From assembly GCA_038210495.1 (NCBI GenBank), contig JBBQWR010000003.1, positions 62,001 to 126,000 on the forward strand: DNA of 64,000 bases, given 5' to 3'. Shown here in pieces: positions 24,091-31,560 of this stretch. The notes beneath the pieces are model-generated. The model worked only from the letters and a program-made list of their open reading frames with translations, was not told the origin of the DNA and did not search any database. Position numbers and translations under genes: made by a program. The stretch comes from JBBQWR01 sp038210495. Lineage in GTDB: Bacteria > Planctomycetota > Planctomycetia > Pirellulales > DATAWG01. How positions within the stretch are numbered: position 1 is the stretch's first letter; each line of letters begins with the position of its first letter.

Positions 24091-24753
24091 CTAAAACGTC
24101 ACCGGCATATCGGGCAGTCGATAGGGAGTCGCGGCCGCAGGCAATCGCTCCGTGTCGAAACTGGGCAGAGAGCCCGGCGTGGCAAGACCGGCAAGCTTCA
24201 AAAAATTTGCCAGAAGCAGGTAGCCGCTATCGGTCAAAATCGACTCCGGATGAAACTGCACGCCGACCACCGGCAGCGCCCGATGCGCGATGGCCATCAC
24301 GATTCCATCGGTCGTTCGAGCGGTGACCTGCAGCTGCGGCGGCAGGCTCGCGTCGTCGACGATCAGCGAATGATAGCGGCAGGCCGTCAACGGATTCGGC
24401 GCCCCGGCAAAAAGCCCGACGCCGTCGTGAACCACGGTCGATGCCCGCCCATGCATGGGCTCGGCCGCTCGAACGATATGGCCGCCGAGCGCCGCGGCGA
24501 TCGTCTGATGCCCGAGGCAAACGCCCAAGATCGGCAACTCGCGGTGCAGTTCGCGAACGAGCTGGAGCGAACGCCCAGCCTCGTTGGGCGTGCTAGGACC
24601 GGGCGAGATCACAACCGCCGCGACGCCCATCGAGCGGACTTCCGCCGCGTCGATTCGATCGTTTCGGCGGACGATCGTGGGCTGCCCGAGTCGCTCGAAA
24701 TACCGGGCGAGATTGAAGACGAAACTATCGTAATTGTCGATCAGCAGCAACAA
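24091..24753 (-). CDS. pabA: PabA/TrpG-type glutamine amidotransferase
   Basis: 220 residues. Starts LLLIDNYDSFVFNLARYFE, the class of anthranilate or aminodeoxychorismate synthase component II. The GATase triad is present: GVCLGHQTI (Cys nucleophile) and VVGVQFHPESILT (His and Glu). The TTG at 24753 is the start; GGAG lies 8 bases upstream. The upstream SprT-like gene ends 24 bp before it. It would release ammonia from glutamine for the synthesis of p-aminobenzoate or anthranilate. Its place before DUF447 and beta-RFAP synthase, an enzyme that uses p-aminobenzoate, favours PabA over TrpG. Confidence 0.85.
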   Translation of the reverse strand: MLLLIDNYDSFVFNLARYFERLGQPTIVRRNDRIDAAEVRSMGVAAVVISPGPSTPNEAGRSLQLVRELHRELPILGVCLGHQTIAAALGGHIVRAAEPMHGRASTVVHDGVGLFAGAPNPLTACRYHSLIVDDASLPPQLQVTARTTDGIVMAIAHRALPVVGVQFHPESILTDSGYLLLANFLKLAGLATPGSLPSFDTERLPAAATPYRLPDMPVTF

Positions 24754-24777
24754 CTTGAACGCTCCGGAACTCGCGCG

Positions 24778-25227
24778 TCACTGTGCGACGCGGCGCGAGG
24801 AAAACATGAGTCGGCCCTTTTCGATTCCGCACTTGGGACACATATATCGGCGGTTTCTCAGCGGCCGGCGGCAGCGGTTGAATTTTCGCTGGCAACTGGG
24901 ACACGCCGCCTGCCAACGCCCGGGCGGCATCACCGCGTCGCTGCATCGCTCGGGCTTGGCCCCGATCTGACGGCAAATCGCTCGCCATCGCGGTCCATGC
25001 GCCGCCGCGTGCCCGGCCAAGGCATGGGCAATCTCGTGGAGGATCACGTCGCGGATCTCGACCTCGCCGTGGGAAATCACGAAGTACACGGAGAGTTCGA
25101 TCCGCTGCTGGACGTAGCGGCAGAGCCCGAGCGCCCGTTTGCGCCGATTGAACCCGAAATCCCACTCGGCGAGTCCATGCTGCCGCATCAACTGCCGCGC
25201 CAGTGCCTCAATCTCATGCGCTCCCAC
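24778..25227 (-). CDS. SprT-like zinc metalloprotease-fold protein
   Basis: 149 residues from a GTG at 25227, which has GGAGG about 8 bases upstream; the frame continues to 25317 with no family features. VILHEIAHALAGH (residues 61-73) is the HExxH zinc motif of SprT/WLM-type proteins. Near the C-terminus CPSCQRKFNRCRR...YMCPKCG gives two CxxC pairs, the SprT zinc ribbon. Related proteins act at DNA-protein crosslinks (Spartan/Wss1) in eukaryotes; the bacterial role is unclear. It is the first gene of the group leading into pabA. Confidence 0.8.
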   Translation of the reverse strand: MGAHEIEALARQLMRQHGLAEWDFGFNRRKRALGLCRYVQQRIELSVYFVISHGEVEIRDVILHEIAHALAGHAAAHGPRWRAICRQIGAKPERCSDAVMPPGRWQAACPSCQRKFNRCRRPLRNRRYMCPKCGIEKGRLMFSSRRVAQ

Positions 25228-25366
25228 CGCCTGATCCTCCGTGCCATGATGCGATCCACCCTCGCAACGCGAGCCCGACCCTCCCCATAGCCTGTCGAAC
25301 TTTCGGCGACCGGTCAACGTCGATGCGGTAAACGACGAGCGCCGGAATCAACCTGGCTCCGTCACT

Positions 25367-27310
25367 TCATTCGGCCTTCCACGCCGACTTGAGTGGATAA
25401 ACGGTGAGCGACCTCAATTCGACCGCCCCGCCATCGGCCCTCACTGAGAGGCCGCTTTTGTCTGGGAGAACGCATCTCGACGTCGAAACTTCGCCGCCGT
25501 TGACGAAGGCTTCGATCGACGTCCGATCGATTAGAATCTCGACCGTTTTAACGGAGTCAACGACGGCGCCAGTCGCGCCACCCGACTCGATCGAGCTCGC
25601 CGTGAGACTGAGCGGCACGCCGCGTATATCGAACGTCAATCTAGCCTTTTCGGGAATGCCGACCTCGGCCTGAATGTGATACAGCTCGCCAGACGGCTCG
25701 AGCGGCAAAATCGCCCCAGCCTTCAACGATCGATTGGTCCAAGAATCGGGCCGCTTGTGAAGCAAGGCCACTTCCCCGATCGGTTTTCGGAACAATCGCA
25801 GACCCTTGGACGTGTTATGCAGGGTGAGTTCGCAGGGAAATGTCACCTGCTGATTGAAAGGCATGTCCGGATAGACTCCGCCGCGCATCCAAGCGGCCTG
25901 AATCCGCCGGCCATCGCCACGTTCGGTATTCGCCCAGGTTTGCGTGGCGTAAAAATTGGGACCGATGTCGCAGCTGAGTTGCTCGGATTCTTCTTTGAAC
26001 TGCGTGCCGTCAAACCGGCCGGTCGAGTATTTGCCATCGCCGCGGATGAGCACCCATTTGGTCGAGTCGCGACGACCTTCGACGGCCAATTCGAAAATGT
26101 CCGGGCACTCAAAGCTGTTCAAGATTGGCTTGTGCTCGTCCTTCCACTCCCGGAGGTTTTGCGAGGTCAGCACGTGGTATTGGCTATCGCCGTAGAGCAG
26201 CATGACCCAGTGCTTGGCCGGCGCATACCAGAAAACTTTTGGGTCGCGGTTAGGGTGAACCAGGAGCGGATTTTTGTCGTAGTGCTTCCACGTGCGGCCG
26301 CGATCCAAGCTGTAGGAAACACAATGGCTGCGATTGTCGTTCCTGGACCAAAACGCAACCAGCGGGGGCGTCGCTTTATCCGGAGACAGACCCGACGAGT
26401 TGTCGTAATCCACGACGCACGTGCCGGACTGCACGCCGCTATCCAGATGCTCCTCCCAGAAAGCGGGCTCCAACTCCGTCCAATGAATCAGGTCGCGGCT
26501 CGTCGCGTGGATCCAACATTTGTTCCAGCGCTGCGCGAAAAGATGATACTCGCCGCCGACATAAATCAGTCCGTTCAGGTCGTTCAGCCAGCCCTCTTGC
26601 CGCATTCCCGGATTGAGTCGATCGACCGTCCACTGGCGAGCGGTGAAATGAAATTGCGGACGGAATGTTTCGTCATACGGCGGCTGAGTCACCACCGGCA
26701 GTCGCTCGGGTTTGTCGGTCTGAACGATCTGGTCGACGGTGATGTGGCCCCAGTCGCCGCTGGCGTCGTCGACGACTTGAATTCTCGCCGTCTGGCCGCG
26801 CAACTTGCTAACGTCCCAACTGGCCGGGCTCAAATGCACGCTATTCCAACCTGTCGCGCTGTGCGCCACCTTGCCGTCGACCAACAAGTTCATGCACGTG
26901 TGATGTTCGTATTTGCCGCCGGCGATCAGGAACGAAATATAGTTTCGCTCGATCTTGAAGGCCGGGGATGTGAGCGTGCCGGTCGGGCCATCGCCGTCGG
27001 TCTTGCTGGTCGCGACGCCTTTTCCCGCGAAATTTTCCAGTTCCAGTTTCGCCGGTAGGTCACCCGATGCCGGGCCTGACTTGAACGCCGTGCCTGTGGT
27101 CTTCCAATCTCCATAGGTCGGGCTCTCGAAATCGGCAACGACAATGTCGTCGGACATCGCGTCCCTCGCACGGCAATGGCAGACGAAGGAAAGGCTCGCC
27201 GCGAGTAGCATCAGCAGACCAGCGCCGCGGGATATGACGGCGCCGAGTCGGCAATTTGATCCGGGAGCAAGAATAGCTGCTAGGTAAAAGATTATTTTCC
27301 AAGTTTGCAT
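25367..27310 (-). CDS. secreted GH32 family glycoside hydrolase
   Basis: 647 residues. A hydrophobic N-terminus suggests a signal peptide, although residues 1-45 contain two hydrophobic runs, so the exact start is uncertain. Residues about 50-200 form a beta-sandwich with ADFESPTYGDWKTTGTAF, a common add-on in planctomycete secreted enzymes. The GH32 core follows: GWLNDLNGLIYVGGEYHLF (nucleophile Asp), RDPKVFWY (transition-state Asp) and FECPDIFEL (acid/base Glu in ECPD). The usual NDPNG is NDLNG here. Likely a beta-fructosidase (levanase, inulinase or invertase type); the substrate is not shown. The gene stands alone. Confidence 0.87.
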   Translation of the reverse strand: MQTWKIIFYLAAILAPGSNCRLGAVISRGAGLLMLLAASLSFVCHCRARDAMSDDIVVADFESPTYGDWKTTGTAFKSGPASGDLPAKLELENFAGKGVATSKTDGDGPTGTLTSPAFKIERNYISFLIAGGKYEHHTCMNLLVDGKVAHSATGWNSVHLSPASWDVSKLRGQTARIQVVDDASGDWGHITVDQIVQTDKPERLPVVTQPPYDETFRPQFHFTARQWTVDRLNPGMRQEGWLNDLNGLIYVGGEYHLFAQRWNKCWIHATSRDLIHWTELEPAFWEEHLDSGVQSGTCVVDYDNSSGLSPDKATPPLVAFWSRNDNRSHCVSYSLDRGRTWKHYDKNPLLVHPNRDPKVFWYAPAKHWVMLLYGDSQYHVLTSQNLREWKDEHKPILNSFECPDIFELAVEGRRDSTKWVLIRGDGKYSTGRFDGTQFKEESEQLSCDIGPNFYATQTWANTERGDGRRIQAAWMRGGVYPDMPFNQQVTFPCELTLHNTSKGLRLFRKPIGEVALLHKRPDSWTNRSLKAGAILPLEPSGELYHIQAEVGIPEKARLTFDIRGVPLSLTASSIESGGATGAVVDSVKTVEILIDRTSIEAFVNGGEVSTSRCVLPDKSGLSVRADGGAVELRSLTVYPLKSAWKAE

Positions 27311-27378
27311 GGCAAGTCTCCTCTCTCGGCGTTTACCTTACAAAAAATACTTTGTCGCGAAATTTTTATCCGCGAATC

Positions 27379-27498
27379 TTATGCCTCGGCCGTCAATAAG
27401 ACGTATTGCTGCGGCATGGCGTCGTCCACCATGTAGACAGGCTTGCCCGAGTGCTCGATTAGGGTCCACTGCATTTCTTGAGTAAGTCGAGGAGTCAT
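27379..27498 (-). CDS. 39-residue hypothetical peptide, possibly antitoxin-like
   Basis: MTPRLTQEMQWTLIEHSGKP opens a 39-residue ORF that continues with VYMVDDAMPQQYVLLTAEA. The shape (short helix, then VYxVDD...QYVLL) resembles a family of tiny planctomycete proteins of unknown role that look like antitoxin halves. No toxin gene is adjacent, and the C-terminus seems short. No strong ribosome binding site is visible. It may be a remnant. Confidence 0.35.
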   Translation of the reverse strand: MTPRLTQEMQWTLIEHSGKPVYMVDDAMPQQYVLLTAEA

Positions 27499-28173
27499 GC
27501 ACGCTATTTTAGCAGGCCTAAACTCTGACGCCATCACCGGAAGAGAGTCCGGGTCGACGAGAAATCACTACCACCTAACTCTGCTAATTTTGCATTGTGC
27601 GCATCTTGACGGACACTGCCAGCGTCCTCTCGCCTAGCCGCGTTAGCGGCGTCAACGCGCAGCGTGAGTAGCCGGGTGTCAAGCGAAGCGGTCCCGTCAA
27701 GGGATCGCGAAGCGAAACCCTGGGATTACAAATATCCTTTCCCGAGCCGCGTTAGCGGCGTAACCACGGAATCTGACACTCGATTCGGCGCTGGGCGCGT
27801 AAATCGCGAAGTCCGTTGTGACGCCACTAACATGGCTCAACAATCGCATGGATTACCATCCGCGGGTTCGCTTCGCTGCGCTACGCTTCACCCCCGGCTA
27901 TTCAAATGACGCCGCTAACGCGGCTAAGCACTCGGCGCCGTAATACGTCTTTCCCCACTCAGATTAGCGGGACGTTCGGAGTGAGCAGAGCTCTTCTTGC
28001 GGCGTCAAACTTAGGAGGCTATTCAGTCTCCGATTCTAATTGGCTACTAGCAAGAAAATCGGCTGATCTTGAACCGATTGAAGCAAACGAGTACAAGTTT
28101 CGTCCACATCTCGGGCTTGGCCGTCTGAATGTCAGCGGCGCCCGCTGTCCGCGTAATGCAAGGAGGCATTGTC
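27499..28173. other. gene-poor stretch carrying the nested inverted repeat
   Basis: 675 bases with no supported gene. The central 290 bp is the inverted-repeat element at 27635-27926. The last 25 bases carry the GGAGG ribosome binding site for the next gene. Confidence 0.5.
27635..27926. repeat. nested inverted-repeat element
   Basis: Perfect 19-bp outer arms (635-653 and 908-926 of the 27-kb block; TAGCCGCGTTAGCGGCGTC and its reverse complement) enclose a second pair TAGCCGGGTGTCAAGC / CGCTTCACCCCCGGCTA and an inner pair at 745-761 and 820-837. Each outer arm is itself palindromic (GCCGCgttaGCGGC). The whole is about 290 bp, has no ORF of its own, and looks like a non-autonomous mobile element or a stack of hairpin repeats. 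Confidence 0.75.
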
Positions 28174-28494
28174 ATGGACCATTTGCTCATCGCAGGCTTC
28201 GCGTCGATGACGCTCGGATTCGGCATGGTGATGCTGGGCTCGCCGGTCATGGCCGGTCAAAGCACGCCCGGACTGCCGACGCTCAAGGACACGCTGGAAA
28301 AAGGACTGAAGGCTCGCCGCCCGGAAGAGTTCAGCTTCATCGCCACCGTGGTCGAGAAAGTGAACGACGGCGCCATTCCGCTGTCGCTCGTCGACAGCAC
28401 GTTCCTGTGGGCACGAAAGCGCGAATCGCACCCGTTCCAATATTTTCAACAAGCGATCCGCGTCCGCGCGCAGAAGATCGGCGTCGAACTCTAG
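28174..28494 (+). CDS. conserved small secreted planctomycete protein, unknown function
   Basis: 106 residues. MDHLLIAGFASMTLGFGMVM is a signal-like hydrophobic N-terminus ending near AGQS. The mature part contains GLKARRPEEFSFIATVVEKV and SLVDSTFLWARKRESHPFQY, a pattern I recall as recurring in planctomycete genomes without assigned function. AAGGAGG lies eight bases before the ATG at 28174, which decides the start over the frame from 28129. It is followed by a convergent gene on the - strand. Confidence 0.65.
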   Translation: MDHLLIAGFASMTLGFGMVMLGSPVMAGQSTPGLPTLKDTLEKGLKARRPEEFSFIATVVEKVNDGAIPLSLVDSTFLWARKRESHPFQYFQQAIRVRAQKIGVEL

Positions 28495-28605
28495 AGCGAG
28501 CGGGGGACGTAAGCCAACTGTCCCAGACGTTCTGTTGAAATGGAACGCCCGCGCTGCGGGAATAGCCTGCCATCGCCCCAAGCGTTGGCCGCTCCGTCCG
28601 CATTC

Positions 28606-29334
28606 TCAGCGTCCCGGCGGCCCGCCCATCTGAATCCCGCGCTGCGTCGCCCGCGCCGCCATCAACTCCCGATACTGTCCCATTTGAACCCGGGTTTCCG
28701 CGGGTACGGACGACAGGAATCGGTTCTTCCACTGTTTGGCCTCGGGCGAATCGCGATTGATCGGTGGTCCGCCCGGTCCACCCGGTCGCGGGCCGGCATC
28801 GGCGCCAGCGGACGATCCGCTCGGCGGCGTCGCGGCGCCGCCCGTCGCGGGCGTTCCACCGGCTGCAGCGCCCGGCTTGTCCGCGCTCTTGGGCGGCGCG
28901 AACTCGCTGCGCATGCTCATCATGAAATCGATATCTTTGTCGAGGGCGGCCGTTTGTTCGGCGGGCGGCATGGCGAGCACTTCCTTCGCCCGACTGGCCA
29001 TCATCTGCATAATCATCTTGCCCCCTTCTTCCATGGCCACCTTACGCAAGCCCTCGGGTAGGGCTTCCATTTGCTTGCGAGCCGCCTTGATCTTCTCGAT
29101 TTTTTCTTTGTTATCGAGGCCGTCCGTTTTGACGATTTTCATCGTCTCCGCATTGGCCGCTCTAACCTCTTGCAACCGAGAATCGGGGTCGAAAACGCCG
29201 CAGCAATAGGCAATTCCGACGCCACCCAGGCCCAACACCAATAGGGCCGAGATCGACCAAATTACGATTTTCTTCGCCGCCGATTTTTTCGGCGGCTGAG
29301 GCTTCGTCGGACGGGCGAAAGTAACCAGGGGCAT
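28606..29334 (-). CDS. membrane-anchored hypothetical protein
   Basis: 242 residues. A basic N-terminal tail (TKPQPPKKSAAKKIV) is followed by one membrane helix around residues 22-45 (IWSISALLVLGLGGVGIAYC). Next is a helical part rich in K/E/M with KIEKIKAARKQMEALPEGLR, then a proline/glycine/alanine linker and a short basic C-terminus. AAGGAG lies before the ATG at 29334; the longer frame to 30270 lies over the start of the kdsD gene and was dropped. No family was recognised. It is divergent from kdsD, with 243 bp between. Confidence 0.55.
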   Translation of the reverse strand: MPLVTFARPTKPQPPKKSAAKKIVIWSISALLVLGLGGVGIAYCCGVFDPDSRLQEVRAANAETMKIVKTDGLDNKEKIEKIKAARKQMEALPEGLRKVAMEEGGKMIMQMMASRAKEVLAMPPAEQTAALDKDIDFMMSMRSEFAPPKSADKPGAAAGGTPATGGAATPPSGSSAGADAGPRPGGPGGPPINRDSPEAKQWKNRFLSSVPAETRVQMGQYRELMAARATQRGIQMGGPPGR

Positions 29335-29577
29335 GTCGATCTCCTTGGCGAGAACTAGCGAGCTCGGTGTCGCGCGAGCATTGCCGCCTATTTTAGTTAA
29401 ATCGCCCGGGGCAAGTATAGAGGTGGTCCCAATTGATCGAATCAATTCGATGTGATAGCGATGCACGCCACGTCCCATGAATGTGGCGGCTGAATAGGGC
29501 TGCCCTCGCCGCGACGGGGCGATTCCGGTAGAATCCGGCCGCGAATTTGTCACTTTACCGGTCAAGGATGACCCCCG

Positions 29578-30774
29578 ATGAGTACGGACGCCTATCTGGC
29601 TGACGGACCCCTCAGTCCGTTTGAGCAACTGCGCTATGCCCAGCAAATCATTCAGCTCGAAGCCCAGGCGCTCGAGGCGCTGACGCAGCGGCTCGATACC
29701 GAATTCTGCCGCGCGGTCGATGAACTGTATTTGTGTCCCGGCAGCGTTATCGTTACGGGTATCGGCAAGGCGGGTCTCATCGGCCAAAAGATCGCCGCGA
29801 CGCTGGCCTCGACCGGCACGCGGAGTCATTTCCTTCACGCGGGCGAGGCCGTCCACGGCGACCTGGGTCGGATTCATCGCACCGACGTCGTCTTGGTGCT
29901 TTCGCAAAGCGGCGAAACGCAGGAGGTCGTGCGACTGCTGCCGTCGCTCGCCGCGATCGGAATTCCGATCATCGCAATCACGGGCCGGCGGGCCAGCACG
30001 CTCGGCCGCGGCGCGCATGTGACGATCGAACTGGGCTCGCTCAAAGAGGCGTGCGGCTTGGGGCTCGCTCCGAGCACGAGCACCACGGCGATGCTCGCGA
30101 TGGGCGACGCGCTGGCGCTGGTCACGAGCCGGATGCGGTCGTTTGGGCGAGAAGATTTCGCCCGGTTTCATCCCGGCGGCAGCCTGGGGCGGCAGTTGGC
30201 CAAAGTCGAGCATGCGATGCGGCCGCTCAGCGAATGCCGGGTCGCGACCTGCTCCGAAAGCGTGCGGCAAGTGTTCGTCCAGCGGCGCTCCAGCGGCCGC
30301 CGAACGGGCGCGATCATGATCGTCGATCCGCAGCAGGTGCTGCGCGGAATTTTCACCGACAGCGATCTCGCGAGGCTGTTCGAGAGCCGGCGCGACGGCG
30401 CCCTCGACGGTCCCATTCGCGACGTAATGACCAAACGGCCGACGACCGTGCCGATGGAGTCGATGCTGACCGACGCGGTCGAGATCATGGCCGAGAGAAA
30501 GATCAGCGAATTGCCGGTCGTGGACACCTTGGGCAAGCCGCTGGGATTGATCGACATCACCGACGTCGTGGCTTTGTATCCCGAAGGCAGCCTGCCGCTA
30601 CAAGCTACGCCGGAAGAAAAGTCCGCCGCAGTCGCGTCGATAAACTCTGCCGAGTCGCTCCAGCATTCAACGTCATCGTCGGCCGTCCCAGCGCCGAAGA
30701 ATTTAGCCTTCCTGCGCCGCAGTCCGCGCCCTCGACAATCGGCCGCCTCAAGCGAAAATTCGGATATACCCTAG
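29578..30774 (+). CDS. kdsD: D-arabinose-5-phosphate isomerase (KdsD/KpsF/GutQ type)
   Basis: 398 residues, longer than the usual ~330 by a C-terminal tail of about 60. An N-terminal SIS domain carries VIVTGIGKAGLIGQKIAATL, HAGEAVHGDLGRI and LSQSGETQEVV; it is followed by GLGLAPSTSTTAMLAMGDAL. Two CBS repeats come next, the second with MAERKISELPVVD and GLIDITDVV. It isomerises ribulose-5-P to arabinose-5-P, the first step to KDO. The next gene is kdsC, which supports an LPS-core role over capsule or glucitol use. The C-terminal tail after about residue 335 is low-complexity. Confidence 0.9.
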   Translation: MSTDAYLADGPLSPFEQLRYAQQIIQLEAQALEALTQRLDTEFCRAVDELYLCPGSVIVTGIGKAGLIGQKIAATLASTGTRSHFLHAGEAVHGDLGRIHRTDVVLVLSQSGETQEVVRLLPSLAAIGIPIIAITGRRASTLGRGAHVTIELGSLKEACGLGLAPSTSTTAMLAMGDALALVTSRMRSFGREDFARFHPGGSLGRQLAKVEHAMRPLSECRVATCSESVRQVFVQRRSSGRRTGAIMIVDPQQVLRGIFTDSDLARLFESRRDGALDGPIRDVMTKRPTTVPMESMLTDAVEIMAERKISELPVVDTLGKPLGLIDITDVVALYPEGSLPLQATPEEKSAAVASINSAESLQHSTSSSAVPAPKNLAFLRRSPRPRQSAASSENSDIP

Positions 30775-30918
30775 GCCCGGGGTCGGGAGACGTTTTATAA
30801 ACCAACGAACCAAACGCTACCCATCGCGCCCATAAGGCGACCCCCGACCCCGTCCGCGCAGCTCCACCCTCACGCCATACCCTCGCATTCGACTCCAATC
30901 GCTTCCCCCTAAGCCGCC

Positions 30919-31452
30919 ATGAGCATGAGAATCGAACAGCGAGCCGAGCGCATCGAACTGCTCCTGTCGGACGTCGACGGCGTCATGACCGATGGCAGCG
31001 TTGTATTCGACAACCAGGGAATCGAAACGAAGCGATTTCATATCCGCGATGGATTGGGCATTAAGCTCTGGAACCGCGCGGGCTTTCGGTTCGGAATCAT
31101 CACCGGCCGTTCGTCGCACATCGTGCGGATTCGCGCGGCGGAATTGGGCATCGACATCGTGCGGCAAGGAGTCGACGACAAGCTGGCAGTCGTCGAAAAA
31201 CTCGTGGCCGACGCAGGGCTCAAACCGCAGCAAGTAGGCTACCTCGGAGACGATCTGCCGGATTTGCCCGTGATCCGTTACGTGGGCTTTGGTGTCGCCG
31301 TAGCCGATGCGTGCCAGGAGCTGCACGCCTCGGCCCATTACGTCACGAAGCTGCCGGGAGGGCACGGGGCCCTGCGCGAGACGATCGAGCTGATATTGAA
31401 GGCCCAAGGTCGGTGGAACGATTTGATTCAGAAGTTTCGCGGGAGTAGTTGA
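30919..31452 (+). CDS. kdsC: 3-deoxy-D-manno-octulosonate-8-phosphate phosphatase
   Basis: 177 residues, the size of KdsC. The HAD motif LLSDVDGVMTDG (Asp18 and Asp20) is near the N-terminus, IITGRSSHIVRIRAAEL gives motif II, and YLGDDLPDLPVI motif IV. RQGVDDKLAVVEKLV fits the KdsC loop. It removes the 8-phosphate of KDO-8-P in the cytoplasm. It follows kdsD by about 145 bp on the same strand, and the next gene is a large envelope protein, consistent with LPS production. Confidence 0.9.
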   Translation: MSMRIEQRAERIELLLSDVDGVMTDGSVVFDNQGIETKRFHIRDGLGIKLWNRAGFRFGIITGRSSHIVRIRAAELGIDIVRQGVDDKLAVVEKLVADAGLKPQQVGYLGDDLPDLPVIRYVGFGVAVADACQELHASAHYVTKLPGGHGALRETIELILKAQGRWNDLIQKFRGSS

Positions 31453-31501
31453 TGTTGTCGTAGAGCGACTCCCAACCTCGGGCAACGGACCGACATCTAC
31501 T

Positions 31502-31546
31502 TCGTCACTCACTACCCGCCACTCACCACTCACCACTCGCCACCCT
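31502..31546. repeat. short CACTC-rich low-complexity repeat
   Basis: A run of CACTCACCACTCGCC-type words lies just upstream of the ATG at 31561, leaving the large LptC-like gene without a Shine-Dalgarno sequence. A similar word occurs at about 50641-50668. Confidence 0.55.
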
Positions 31547-31560
31547 CCCCGATCCCCCCC

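Noticed and set aside
25676..27058. 460-codon + strand frame antisense to the GH32 gene
   Set aside because: Shadow of the GH32 reading frame with no family motif; the GH32 catalytic motifs on the other strand are intact.
27635..27926. Insertion sequence with transposase
   Set aside because: No ORF of transposase size or DDE motif; only inverted repeats are present.
29335..30270. Upstream extension of the membrane-anchored hypothetical gene on the - strand
   Set aside because: It lies over the start of kdsD on the other strand and has no conserved features; the internal ATG at 29334 has AAGGAG.
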